Made by a program: the position numbers and the translations under genes. Below the pieces are notes generated by a model. The model worked only from the letters and a program-made list of their open reading frames with translations. It was not told the DNA's origin and ran no database searches. Shown here piece by piece: positions 19,245 to 29,400 of a stretch of 64,000 bases of DNA (the first letter of the stretch is position 1; the number at the start of each line of letters is the position of its first letter). The stretch lies in assembly GCA_964408455.1 (NCBI GenBank), contig CAYOZN010000011.1, positions 1-64,000 of the forward strand, written 5' to 3'. The stretch comes from CAYOZN01 sp964408455 (GTDB lineage Bacteria; Planctomycetota; Phycisphaerae; UBA1845; UTPLA1).

Positions 19245-19801
19245 TGCCTGCGGCGCCGGCCTTGTGTCGCCATCGGCTGTGGCACCAGCTCGCGTAACAT
19301 TACCCGTGTGGCACCGGTTTTTAACCGGTGTCCTGGGCTACCGGCTGTTAACCGGTAGGGTTTGTGGCACCAATTTCCTATGGCACGTGTCTCTGTGGCA
19401 CCGGTTTCCAACTGGTAAAGTTGTGTGACGCCAGTGTCCTGAGGCACCGGTCCCCAACGGTGAACGAGTTCCGCGCGTGACCGCCCTCGAGCAATCGGAG
19501 CCCGACGCAAAACGGAGCCCCGTGCTGTGCACCGGGTCGGCGCGGGACCGTTCTCGCGCCCATGGCGCAACCTGCGTACGAGTCGTGTTGAGTGGCTCGG
19601 CGGCGATGTGCGCGGCGACGTTGGTGGTGAATGTGGTCTGGTTGGTGAGAGCGGCGTGCCGTCCCCTCCGCACCTCTCCGTGCCCCGAGAAAACCCACTC
19701 GCCGCTCGGGTCGCGTGCTTCAATCGCATTGAACGGGGACGCCGGCGGCGGCAGCCCCGGCCGTGCGACTGTCTTTCGGTTCCGGTACTATTGCTCCTCA
19801 A
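19245..19801. other. 557-bp intergenic region with palindrome array
   Basis: Apart from the palindromes in its first third I see no gene. The remainder (about 19470-19800) has only short frames without protein character. The DNA becomes less GC-rich towards the PHP-ATPase gene, whose promoter should lie here but is not obvious. Confidence 0.5.
19304..19470. repeat. array of four GGCACCGGT-type palindromes
   Basis: Four hairpin units follow one another: CACCGGTT-TTT-AACCGGTG (19312-19330, perfect), CTACCGG...CCGGTAG (19338-19358), ACCGGTTTCCAACTGGTA (about 19400-19417) and CACCGGTCCCCAACGGTG (about 19446-19463). Most are preceded by GTGGCAC or GAGGC. The copies are degenerate, with compensating changes in the arms. 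They resemble the palindrome at 8824-8852. Confidence 0.7.
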
Positions 19802-22783
19802 ATGAGCGGGACACCCATCGGTCAAAAGTTGAACTCCGGGTCTCACTGGCACCGCTGGGACCCTCATATCCATGCACCGGGAACGCGCCTCAACGATCAA
19901 TTCACCGGCCCGGACCCATGGACCAAGTATCTTGACAAGATCGAGCAGGCCAGCCCCGTCATTTCGGCGCTGGGCGTCACAGACTATTGCTCATTATCCA
20001 CATACGAGAGAGTTCTGACCGAGAAAGCTAAGGGACGCCTTCCGGCGGTGCGCCTTATTTTCCCAAACGTAGAGATGCGACTAGCAATCGGGACCCAACG
20101 GGGCGGATACGTCAACATTCACTTGCTTATTTGCCCAGATGACCCAAACCATCTTCACGAAGCGCGCCGGTTCTTGGGGCGGCTGAAGTTCAAAGTCGAC
20201 GGTGACACCTTCGCGTGTTCGGATTCTGATCTCGCAAAGCTAGGCAGGCACACATACTCCCAGCTTGATGACGATGCGGCACTAAGGAAGGGGATTGAAC
20301 AGTTCAAGGTAGAGCTGACCAACCTACGGGACGAGTTCAAAGGAAGTGAATGGGCGCAGAGGAACATCCTGATCGGCGTTGCCGGTGCCCAAAAAGACGG
20401 TGCCTCTGGCGTGCGTGAAGCGGCAGACACAGCGTTGCGGGTCGAGATCGAGAAGTTCGCGCACGTCATCTTTACGGGCAGTATTGCCCAGCGTGCCTTT
20501 TGGCTGGGAGATGGCGCTGCGTCAGCCCAAGAGCTTGAGCACAAATACGGCGGACAGAAGCCGTGTATTCACGGTTGCGATGCGCATGACTTCGCAAAGG
20601 TCGGCGTGCCTGACGAGAACCGCTACACATGGCTCAAGGGGCTGGTTGCATTCGACACGCTCCAGCAAGCCCTGATTGACCCGCGAGGTCGCGCGTTCGT
20701 CGGCCCCCAGCCGCCGGTCAGCACAATCGCCTCCCAAGCCATCGCCTTAATTGCAATCGACGGAGCACCTTGGGCGCGCACGCCAAAGGTGGCATTAAAT
20801 CCCGGCATGGTGGCCATCATTGGCTCACGCGGCTCGGGAAAGTCAGCGCTAGCTGAGATGATCGCGCTCGGCTGCGACTCAATCTCGGAACATCAACACG
20901 AGAACTCCTTCCTTCAGAGAGCGTCAGACTTGCTTGAAGGAGCGTCGGCAAGGGTTGTGTGGAAGTCGGGCGAGACCATTTCACGTACTCCGCAAAGTGG
21001 TCATGCGGGTGGGGTGGACTCGTATGCTCGCGCAAGGTATTTGTCCCAGCAGTTCGTCGAGGAACTATGCGCGGCGGATCGTGTCACCGATGGCCTCATC
21101 AATGAAGTGCAACGCGTAATCTATGAGGCGCACCCACTGACGGATCGTGACGGCACATCCTCCTTTGAGGAACTGCTTGAATTGCGTGTCGCCGTCTTGC
21201 GACAAGGCCGCCAGAATCAAGATGTAGCGCTGTGCAACTTGTCCGAGAGGATCGGCACTGACAAGGAAAAGCACTCCCAGGTCGCCGCTTTGAAGGCGCA
21301 GATCGAAGCCAAAGAAAAGCTGATCGCCGGTTACAAAACCGACAGGACCAAGTTGGTGTCCAAAGGGAGCGAGTCGCGCGTGCCGCGATTAGAAGCCTTG
21401 ATGCAGGCCGCACAGAAGGTGAGGGGCTACCTGCGGTATTTCGCCAACCAGAAACAATCTCTGGAATCACTGGACCAGGAAGTGCGAGAGCATCGCACCC
21501 GCCTGGCACCTGAAGCGCTGCGGCAGGCAAAAGGCCGTTATCAGCCAAGCGGTATGCGAGAGGAGGAGTGGGAGAGATTTCTGCTTGTGTACAAGGGGGA
21601 TGTGGACGCCGCGATCCGAGCGCACAAAGAGGAGAACGCGCAGCGGTCAAAAGAGTGGAAGGGTTTACCGCAGCCGGAGCCTATCGATCCAGCGGTTCCC
21701 CTGATCGCGGAGGAGGCGGATCTTGCCAAGCAACCACTTGAACTGCTGGAAGCCGAGATACTCCGATTGCAGAGACTTGTCAATGTAGACAAGGACACAG
21801 CCAATAAGTACGCGGCTATTTCCAAGCGAGTAGACGAGGAGGCCGCGGCGCTCGAGAAACTCAAGGAGCGACTCGTCGATTGCGAAGGTGCAGCGACCCG
21901 GATCAAGCAGGCACAGGCGGATCGAGAGGCCGCATATGCCAGCGTGTTCGAGTTCATCACCAAAGAGCAGCGGATCCTCAATGAACTATACGCGCCGCTG
22001 CAAGCTCGACTCGGGACCGCCACGGGCGCTACAGCCAAGCTGACCTTCAACGTTGTGCGCAAGGTCGACGTGGCTGACTGGGCCACTCGCGGAGAGGAAT
22101 TGCTTGACCTTCGTAAGGCGACCCCGTTCCAAGGCCGGGGGAGGCTACTTCGTCTCGCCCAAGAGTCGCTTGAGGGTGCATGGCGCAGCGGGGATGCGGC
22201 CACGGTCAGAAAGGCAATGGCCGATTTTCAAAACGCACATGTCAGGGATCTTCCTTCCGTCACCACGCTCCCACCCACCGAGCAAGCGAACTACCGCGAC
22301 TGGCTCAAGCGGTTTGCCAAGTGGCTCTACGGCACCGAACACATCGCGCTTCAGTACAGTATTGACTACGACGGCGTAGATATCCGGAAGTTGTCTCCGG
22401 GCACACGCGGGATTGTGCTACTGCTTCTTTACCTTGCCCTCGACGATGCCGACGACCGTCCCTTGATCGTTGACCAGCCTGAAGAGAATCTGGACCCGAA
22501 GTCTATTTACGAAGAGTTGGTCCCACTCTTCCGTGCCGCAAAGGCAAAACGCCAAGTGATACTGGTCACGCACAATGCGAATCTGGTCGTCAACACGGAC
22601 GCGGACCAAGTCATCGTTGCATCCGCCGATACACATGCGCCGGGGAAGTTGCCGCCTATTACCTACACTTCGGGAGGCCTTGAGGAAGCAAATATACGCA
22701 AGCGAGTGTGCGACATTTTGGAAGGCGGCGAAGCGGCCTTCCGCGAACGCGCCAGGAGGCTCCGTGTGCGGATGGAGAGGTAG
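19802..22783 (+). CDS. PHP-domain / SMC-like ATPase (TrlF-like), probable defence protein
   Basis: 993 residues. The first about 290 residues are a PHP-type metallo-phosphoesterase: HRWDPHIHAPG (His22, His24) and the late metal motif HGCDAHDFAKVG (about 257-268). Then an ABC/SMC-type ATPase begins with Walker A IGSRGSGKSAL (about 339). A long coiled coil follows (about 470-760, rich in Glu, Lys, Gln). The second ATPase lobe has signature LSPGTRGIVLLLLYLALDD, Walker B PLIVDQPEENLDP (about 886) and H-loop VTHNANLVV. Proteins joining a hydrolase to an SMC-like ATPase are common in anti-phage defence; nucleic-acid cleavage is inferred, not shown. It has no partner gene. The ATG at 19802 is preferred; ribosome site is weak. 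Confidence 0.85.
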   Translation: MSGTPIGQKLNSGSHWHRWDPHIHAPGTRLNDQFTGPDPWTKYLDKIEQASPVISALGVTDYCSLSTYERVLTEKAKGRLPAVRLIFPNVEMRLAIGTQRGGYVNIHLLICPDDPNHLHEARRFLGRLKFKVDGDTFACSDSDLAKLGRHTYSQLDDDAALRKGIEQFKVELTNLRDEFKGSEWAQRNILIGVAGAQKDGASGVREAADTALRVEIEKFAHVIFTGSIAQRAFWLGDGAASAQELEHKYGGQKPCIHGCDAHDFAKVGVPDENRYTWLKGLVAFDTLQQALIDPRGRAFVGPQPPVSTIASQAIALIAIDGAPWARTPKVALNPGMVAIIGSRGSGKSALAEMIALGCDSISEHQHENSFLQRASDLLEGASARVVWKSGETISRTPQSGHAGGVDSYARARYLSQQFVEELCAADRVTDGLINEVQRVIYEAHPLTDRDGTSSFEELLELRVAVLRQGRQNQDVALCNLSERIGTDKEKHSQVAALKAQIEAKEKLIAGYKTDRTKLVSKGSESRVPRLEALMQAAQKVRGYLRYFANQKQSLESLDQEVREHRTRLAPEALRQAKGRYQPSGMREEEWERFLLVYKGDVDAAIRAHKEENAQRSKEWKGLPQPEPIDPAVPLIAEEADLAKQPLELLEAEILRLQRLVNVDKDTANKYAAISKRVDEEAAALEKLKERLVDCEGAATRIKQAQADREAAYASVFEFITKEQRILNELYAPLQARLGTATGATAKLTFNVVRKVDVADWATRGEELLDLRKATPFQGRGRLLRLAQESLEGAWRSGDAATVRKAMADFQNAHVRDLPSVTTLPPTEQANYRDWLKRFAKWLYGTEHIALQYSIDYDGVDIRKLSPGTRGIVLLLLYLALDDADDRPLIVDQPEENLDPKSIYEELVPLFRAAKAKRQVILVTHNANLVVNTDADQVIVASADTHAPGKLPPITYTSGGLEEANIRKRVCDILEGGEAAFRERARRLRVRMER

Positions 22784-23852
22784 TCGCGCACCTGCGGGAG
22801 CTAGGACAATCACAAACGCGTCACCTACGCCGCGATGGTTGCGGTGGCCACCTCGCTCCACAACCCCTTCTCGCCGCGGGTGTTGACCTAGCGGAACATG
22901 TAGACGGCGGTTTTCCGCTGTCGGCGGCGCGGAAGTCGGTGCGGAGAGTCGGGCCGGGTGGCATGCCGACACCAAACCGGCAGCGACGCTCCCGGCATAA
23001 ATCGACCTCCACACCTGCCGATTCCCGATGCCGAGTCATCCGTCCGTGTTTCGGCATGCGGACGTGAGGCCAGCCGTGCATCTGCACCCCCTCCGAATTG
23101 GTCCCGGCGCGCCGGCCCGATCGTCCACCAATCTCCACCATCGCTGGCGGAACGGGGAGCTATTCTGATATCTATCCGCACGGGCCCCGCGGCCGGCGGG
23201 CGGACGCGAAAACCGCCCCGCGCACCCGGCGCAGGGGAGTTTTGCGCCGGGTTGCGCCGCTTTGCGCCGCACGGGTGCCCCACCCCTTCCACGGGGTGGG
23301 ATCGCGTAGATAAACTCGCAGTGCAACCGCTCGAACTCCGGCGATTGTACTACCCTTCCGCAACGCCACGAGCCTCCTCGAATGCCGAATCCCGTCAAGC
23401 TCGCGGGGAACACTGAGCAAATCAAATGGGTGCCTTCGCAGAGTCGCCGCCGCGTGTGCGGCACTCGCGAAGGGCCGCGCGCCCCCGGCGCGCTCCGCTT
23501 TGCATCGCTTTGCATCGCGTGTTTTTCCCCGGAGCGCGGCGCAAAGCCGGGGTTCGCCGCGAGGTTCACCATGCAGACCCGAACGCTCCCGGCGCGCCGG
23601 GATAACAATTTCAATTTTTTTTCGCCCTCCCGCGGCGGAACGCCGGGCACGAGCCATCGACCCGTCGGGCCGCGCCAGCCATTCATCGCCTCAGAATGCC
23701 CCGCGTCCACAAGCGTGCCAACTCAGGGAAAAAGGGCCCTGCCGAAGCCCCGTCGTGCCGCGTTGTACCGGGTTGTGCCGCATCTTTTCTCGGCCCAGGC
23801 ACGTGCCGCCCCGGCCGCCTGCGTCAGAAATTCGCTTTCGCCGTTTCGTCGC
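22784..23852. other. 1.07-kb non-coding, repeat-rich region upstream of tmRNA
   Basis: No frame here has credible family motifs; the longest ones are GC-rich shadows. It contains short direct repeats of GCGCCG/TTTGCGCCG type (about 23230-23272), a strong hairpin at 23279-23300, and a second group of CCGGGG/GCGCGG motifs (about 23480-23620), including CGCTTTGCATCGCTTTGCATCG, a direct duplication. It separates the PHP-ATPase gene from ssrA and looks like a repeat-decorated junction. Confidence 0.5.
23279..23300. repeat. strong hairpin CCCACCCC...GGGGTGGG
   Basis: Perfect 8-bp stem (23279-23286 with 23293-23300) around a TTCCAC loop. No T-tract follows on either strand, so it is not a typical intrinsic terminator; a repeat-family member is more likely. 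Confidence 0.6.
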
Positions 23853-23858
23853 TATAAT
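23853..23858 (+). promoter_or_regulatory. promoter -10 element of ssrA
   Basis: A perfect TATAAT lies 20 bases before the mature 5' end of the tmRNA. The -35 region (about 23830-23835, TTTCGC/TTCGCT) is a weak match. The distance leaves a short 5' leader to be removed by RNase P, as usual for tmRNA. Confidence 0.65.
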
Positions 23859-23877
23859 GAACCCGAAGTCATCCTCC

Positions 23878-24228
23878 GGGGGCGAATTGGATTCGACCGG
23901 GCAAGTTGACGGAAAGGTGGCGTGCCGAGGTTGTCAGGCGGCCTCGTAAAACACCTGGCAAAAAACCTTTACATGGCAACTCACAGTTCGCCATGGCGGC
24001 CTAACTAGCCGCCCGTCAATCCGCCGACGCCTGCTGGGTGGATTGGCGACGACAGCAGGCTGGCCCGGATGCGCTGCTCGGCCGCAAACGGGCGAGACTT
24101 TGTCGAGCTGGACGACGCGGAAGCCTGTCGACCGGCGTCCGCCAAGTCGAGACTTAAAAGATCGACTACGCACGTAGAGGCCTTTCCTGAAGTGTTCCGG
24201 GACGCGGGTTCGATTCCCGCCGCCTCCA
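23878..24228 (+). ncRNA. ssrA: transfer-messenger RNA (tmRNA)
   Basis: About 351 nt. The 5' end GGGGGCGAATTGGATTCGAC and the 3' end GGGTTCGATTCCCGCCGCCT are the tRNA-like half; the acceptor stem GGGGGCG/CGCCTCC pairs fully, including the G-U pair that AlaRS recognises, with A at 24228 as discriminator. CCA is not encoded. The tag-coding part lies near 23956-24006. The frame that ends in codons for FAMAA followed by TAA is the best tag; the alternative frame ends WRPN at a TAG and is less likely. tmRNA with SmpB rescues stalled ribosomes and marks the unfinished protein for proteolysis. The RNA ends only two bases before the convergent C25 peptidase stop codon. Confidence 0.96.
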
Positions 24229-24230
24229 GT

Positions 24231-25823
24231 TTACGGCGCGTCGTTCGGCGGTACGGTGAGTACCGCGACATAGAGCGCCGCCGGGCTCCACGCCACCAGC
24301 CGCAGCTGGCCCGGCCGCTCGCACGCGCCGGACCATTCCTCGCTCGGGCCGAGGTTCACGACCGGCGCAAACTCGAAGCAGGCGTTGGCGCGTTCCATGG
24401 CTGCATTGGCCTCTTCCCGATTGGGTGGCAAACGTACGGGACCGGCTAAGGGAATCGGTGTCCGGCGAAAGCTGACTTCGAGTCGAATGGCATTCTTGGG
24501 CCGTTTAACGCGCCAGCGGCATCCCGTGAGTTCCGCAGTCAACGTCGCCGCGAGTTTTCGCGGCAGTCGTAACCGCACCGCCGGATCGCCGAGCAGGTTG
24601 TACATGAGCACCTGATCGCGCTTGAGCTTCTCAACGTTGATGTGTTCTTCGAGTTTCCCCTCCACATCGCGAAGGACGGGCTCCACCAGAAAATCCCGGG
24701 CATATCTGGCCAGAAATTGCGAACCGAACCACGCATCGCCCAGGGTGCGCGTTCTGCCCGCAAGAAGCGCAAGCAGCTCGACGGCCGTATAATAGTTCGT
24801 CAACGGGTGCGACTCGGTAGACGCGGCGATAACCGCCACCGGGCCGCCGGGTCGCAGCAGGAGCGACTCGGCTAGCGAAGGGCGCTCGCCATCGAACTGA
24901 CCCGCCAGACAGGTGAACAGGATCATGGGCGCGGCCGGCGGACCGGCATCGAACCGGGACATTGTCTGTTGCGAATCTATGGCGATGGTTCGCCCTTCAA
25001 ACTTCATCGACAGGACTGATTCCGGCTGACCGTGACCGATGAACACGTTCAGTAGACTGCCGGCCTGCATCTGGCGCACGAATCGTGCAGGCTGGTCTTC
25101 GGGCCAGCCACAGAAGGGCTGAGTGGCGTCGCCCATCATCAGCCAGGGCTGAACCCAGCCGGGGCTTCGCTGTTGAATGGTGGTCAGCAGCAGACCGTTG
25201 GCGAGGCGATCGATGGCATCGCCGTACATGGGAGAGCCGGCCCAGACGTTCAGGTTGAGATCGCGGATGTCCGGCGGTCGCTTCTCATAATCGAGGATCT
25301 TCTTGACGACGATTTCCACATCCCCGGCCGTGCGCGCCGGAATGCGCCCAACCGCAAAGTCGGGGAGCAGGTCGCCGTCGAGGTCGGCGTGGGCCGTATC
25401 GCTGGCAAACTGCCGCAGCTGAGGCTCGCGCCAGCGGTAGAGATCGCGCCGAAGCGCGGGGAGATACCACGGTTCGTGCGCGGCATCTTCGGCATCATCA
25501 CCCACGAGCAGGAGGTATGCCGGCCGGCGCGGGGCCTTGCGGAGGGTCTCGTCGATTGAATCGGTAGAGATTATTGCATGCATGCCGCCACGGCGACGCC
25601 ATTCGGCCAGCGATTGCAACTGCTCGACAAACATGGGCCGCGTGACGGCGAGCCAGAGCGGCTTCTTGCTCGCAGGTTCGGCGCGAGCGGACCGAAGAGG
25701 GGCCACGACGGCCAAAACCGCAAGTGCCATGTAAATGGCAGCAGTTGCGCGGCGGCGCCAAGCGTGGCGCAGGCCTGCCTTCGTGCTCGTGTGCGCCAAA
25801 TCAGTCGAAGAAGTCGATGACAT
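24231..25823 (-). CDS. gingipain-like (C25 family) cysteine peptidase, exported
   Basis: About 530 residues. A Tat/Sec-like N-terminus (RRRATAAIYMALAVLAVVAP, ending ARAEP) indicates export. The C25/caspase-like fold is recognisable from LLVGDDAED, ADLDGDLLPDFAVGRIPART (a calcium-type loop and the family's GR(I/L)P), the catalytic His in NVFIGHGQPES, the Cys in ILFTCLAGQFDGE, and YNLLGDPAVRLRLP that closes the domain. The C-terminal about 110 residues are a separate beta-rich region. It probably cleaves proteins outside the cytoplasm; in other bacteria C25 enzymes act in surface-protein sorting. ATG at 25823 overlaps the end of rfbC by 23 bases, so translation may be coupled. Confidence 0.82.
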   Translation of the reverse strand: MSSTSSTDLAHTSTKAGLRHAWRRRATAAIYMALAVLAVVAPLRSARAEPASKKPLWLAVTRPMFVEQLQSLAEWRRRGGMHAIISTDSIDETLRKAPRRPAYLLLVGDDAEDAAHEPWYLPALRRDLYRWREPQLRQFASDTAHADLDGDLLPDFAVGRIPARTAGDVEIVVKKILDYEKRPPDIRDLNLNVWAGSPMYGDAIDRLANGLLLTTIQQRSPGWVQPWLMMGDATQPFCGWPEDQPARFVRQMQAGSLLNVFIGHGQPESVLSMKFEGRTIAIDSQQTMSRFDAGPPAAPMILFTCLAGQFDGERPSLAESLLLRPGGPVAVIAASTESHPLTNYYTAVELLALLAGRTRTLGDAWFGSQFLARYARDFLVEPVLRDVEGKLEEHINVEKLKRDQVLMYNLLGDPAVRLRLPRKLAATLTAELTGCRWRVKRPKNAIRLEVSFRRTPIPLAGPVRLPPNREEANAAMERANACFEFAPVVNLGPSEEWSGACERPGQLRLVAWSPAALYVAVLTVPPNDAP

Positions 25824-26355
25824 CTTTCCAAATCGGATTCGCGGCATCCTTGGCGGATACCACGGCGGCGGCCGGATCAACCGGCCAGTCTATGGCCAGT
25901 GCCGGATCATTCCAGCGGATGCCGCGTTCGCAGTCCGGCGCGTAGTCGGCGCTCACCTTGTAGAGAACCTCGGTATCGGGCTCGAGCGTGCAGAAGCCGT
26001 GGGCAAAACCGACCGGCACGAGGGCCTGGCGCGCGTTTTCGGCGCTGAGGACGAACGACACATGCCTGCCGAAGGTCGGCGAACTTCGGCGGAGGTCGAC
26101 GGCGACGTCGAAAATCGATCCGCGAATGACGCGGACGAGCTTGTCCTGGGCGAATGGCGGAAGCTGATAGTGAAGACCGCGCACGACGCCAGGATGAACC
26201 GAAAGGGAGTGATTGTCCTGCACGAACGTGAGATCGATGCCGGCGCGTGCGAGCCTGGTACGGCTGTATGTCTCGGAGAAAAATCCGCGCGCGTCTGCGA
26301 AGCGGTCGGGGATGATGATCTTTACATCCGGCAGCTGTGTCGGCTCGACTTTCAT
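25801..26355 (-). CDS. rfbC: dTDP-4-dehydrorhamnose 3,5-epimerase
   Basis: 184-residue RmlC-type cupin. The motif FVQDNHSLSVHPGVVRGLHY (about 44-63) holds the catalytic-site His of GLHYQ, followed by KLVRVIRGSIFDVAVDLR and VPVGFAHGFCTLEPDTEVLYK, all standard. It epimerises C3 and C5 of dTDP-4-keto-6-deoxyglucose on the way to dTDP-L-rhamnose. The other Rml genes are not in the window, so they must lie elsewhere or the enzyme acts on another keto sugar. ATG at 26355 follows a GAGG site. It lies 53 bases after the large TPR gene. Confidence 0.95.
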   Translation of the reverse strand: MKVEPTQLPDVKIIIPDRFADARGFFSETYSRTRLARAGIDLTFVQDNHSLSVHPGVVRGLHYQLPPFAQDKLVRVIRGSIFDVAVDLRRSSPTFGRHVSFVLSAENARQALVPVGFAHGFCTLEPDTEVLYKVSADYAPDCERGIRWNDPALAIDWPVDPAAAVVSAKDAANPIWKDVIDFFD

Positions 26356-26408
26356 CAAAGCGTGCCTCGGAGATTGCCAGCGCCTCGGCCGTTCGGCGGC
26401 GTGAATCT

Positions 26409-29400
26409 TCAGCCTCGCGAATCGGCGAGCATCTGGCGTAACATGTCTTCTATCTGTTTCTTTTCTTCGGGCTCGAATGCCGGCTGCGATAGAGATGCGG
26501 CGGTTTCGTCGAGCTGAAGGGCCTTCTTGAGGCATCGGGCAGCCTCGTCCCGATCATTGAGCTCGTGGCAAACGCGACCGAGTTTCCAGTAGGCCCGTGC
26601 ACGGCGCCTGGCATTTGTATCCCAAAGACTCAGGGCCGTGGTGAACTGGAGCCTGGCGTCTTCAAGCCGGCCTGGAATGCCCCGCAGGATTTCTCCGAAT
26701 GTTTCACGGTATTCGGGATCATCGGGCCGGATATCCACGGCCGCCTGCGAAAACTGGACGGCCTCGGCGGGGCGCTTCTTTTCGATGCCGACGATCCAGG
26801 CAAGGTTGTTCAGGGCCTGGTCGCATTGCCGATCGATCTCAATCGTTTCACGATAGGCCGTTTCGGCCTCGTCCAGATTGCCGATCCGGAAGAGCGTCAG
26901 CGCCAGGGCAAGTCGATGCGGCACATATTCGGGCGAATGCGCGACCGACTCGCGAAGGAGCGGGATGGACTGCGCGAGCCTGTCGCGATCGCTGGTGGCC
27001 GTGAGAATCTGGGCGGCGTAGATGGCGATTTCGTCGGCTGCGGCCCGCGGGACTTCGGCGTCGGTGCGGGCGGCGGCGGCGAGCGCGGCAACCGCGGTCA
27101 AGTCTGCGCGGGCGGCGGCGACGGCAATGCGGGCCATGATGACGGCCGGCGACTTTGGAGCCATAGATTCGGCACGGCTGAGATACTCGGCGGCTTCATC
27201 GAAGCGGCCCTGCGACTTGTGCAGGTCGACGAGCAACAGGACCAGATCGAGGTCGTCCGACGACGGCGGCTTCCGTTTCAGATAGTCCGCCAGTCGATCC
27301 GCCGCGAGCGGCAGTTGATTGAGCCGCTGAAGCAGGCGCGCCTCGGCGATGCGCAGCCTGGGGCTTTCGGCGGTGGCAAGGCCGCGATCGAGGCTGGACG
27401 CAAAAGTCCGAAGCGTGGCGGCAGAGGCGCCACCCTCGGGAATCGAAAGGAGTGTTTCGTAGCCCTCGGGATCGGCTTCACGACGCCGGACGAAATCGTG
27501 CAGCGCTGGCACCGCCGAGGTGTACTGCCCCCGGGCGATCAGAAAATTCGCCCACATGAGGCGAATCAATGGATGGCTGTCGCCATACTCTGCTTGTGCG
27601 GCGACCAGCAGCGCCTCGGCCTGGCGGTGGGCATTCACCCGCAAGGCCAGGTCGACCAGTCCGCGGTACGTCTCGAGCGCCGCCCTCGGGTGTTCAGCCG
27701 CGCGGGTCACAATCTGCCGGACGCGTTCGACTGAATCCGGGCGGCGGAGTGCCTCTGCGACCATGGCCTTGACCCGCAGGAGATCGGTGTCCAGTTCGTC
27801 GTCGGGGATGGCATTGAGAACGCTCTCGGCCTTTTCGAGGTCCCCATCAGCCCGCCGGACAAAAAGCGCCTTGGCGAGGCCGCGGACGAGGTTGCGAGTC
27901 TCCGGAAATTCTTTCAGCCCGGCCTCGCAGGTCGCGATGACGTCGTCGTAACGGCGGCAAGCGGCATAGAACTCGGCCAGGTGTGCATGTCCGCTGCCAT
28001 CGCTGGAGCGGCCGGGGAGGACCTTGTAGTCGCTTTCGGCGGCCTGGTGATCGCCAATGGCAGTCAGAAAACCGCCACGAAGCAATCGTGCCTCAATCGA
28101 GTCGTCCGTTGCGATCATGTCATCCAGTATCTTGCGGGCCTCATCGGTGCGGCCCTCACTGCGGAGAATGCTGATGCGGGCCATCGTCAGCGGTATCGGG
28201 CTGGCGCCGGCCTTTTCGGCATCGCGCAGTATCCGCTCGGCTTCGGCGGCGTTGCGGTGAATGGCGTATGCGAGTGTGGCGGAGAGGATGAGGACCTGGG
28301 GATCATTGGGCCGATTGGCCGCCAGCATCTGCACCTGTTCGGACATGAGATCGGGATCGCCCGAGGCCAGTGCAAGCGTCAGGCGGCGGGAGGCGTATCG
28401 CGGATCGGCGTAGGCGCTGAGATAGCGGTCCATGAGTTCGAGGGCCTCGCCGTAACGCCGCTGCCTTTCGAGAAGCGCGAGCATGCGGTCGGCCACTGGC
28501 GCCGACAATGTGGCATCAAGGGCGCGCCGATAGACGCGCTCGGCATCGGCGGTTCGCTCCTGCATTTGAAGCAACTCTCCCAGCAGCAGCACCGGCGTTT
28601 GCCAGAGGGGATCGCCGTGGACGCAGGCGTTCAGCAGTTCCTCTGCGCGGGCGAGCATCGGCGAACGTTCGTCTGGAGCAGCATCGGCAAGGTCGTCCGC
28701 GATGAGCTGGGCCTCGTACATGCGCCAACGCAAGCCGAATTCGCCCTCCACCGATTTGATCTCGTCGAGCAGCTTTTGTGCGACCGTGCGATCGAGGCGG
28801 AGCTGGGGAGATTGAAGCAGCAGCTCGCGCGAGTCGAGATCGGCGGGATCCTCCTCGCAGATGCGAAGCAGGCGGCCAATGCCCTGTTGGCGCAAGGTGT
28901 CATCCTGAAGCTCGAGCGCACCGAGCCTGCGGGCGAGTGCGTCGCGCGATTCGGGCTTCACGGCCGTCAATGCCCTGTCCAGTACGGCCCGTGCGTCGGC
29001 CGGCTTTCGATCGCGAAGACACTCCTCGGCGTGTGCGAGCCAGACGGATGCTTCCTCCGGAAAGGCGCGGCACGCCTCTTCGAATGCCTTTTGCGCGCGG
29101 TCGTTTTGCCCTATGCGGGCGTAGAACCTGGCCATTTGCAGCTGAAGCTGGTCGGAAGCATCGCATTCTCGGATACCGTCCTGGAGTTCCTTTTCGGCGG
29201 CATCGAGCTGCTGACAGGCGACCAGCATCACGGCCAGCTGCGTTCGAATGGCGGCGCTTCGAGGATGGGCGGCCTTCAGCGAACGCAGGCGATCCAGGGC
29301 GTTGGCACGGACCGCGTTGAGATCGGCCCCGGGCTGGCTCAACCCCCGCATTGCATCTGCTTCGATCCGCGCAAGCTGCACATCGACGCGGGCAGGAAAG

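Noticed and set aside
22784..23852. Overlapping frames of 120-220 residues
   Set aside because: Arg/Pro/Ala-rich translations on both strands at once, without starts or motifs; expected from GC-rich non-coding DNA.
24180..24228. tmRNA 3' end as integration (att) site for the PHP-ATPase island
   Set aside because: The ATPase lies on the 5' side of ssrA, no integrase gene is present, and I found no second copy of the tmRNA 3' end in the window.
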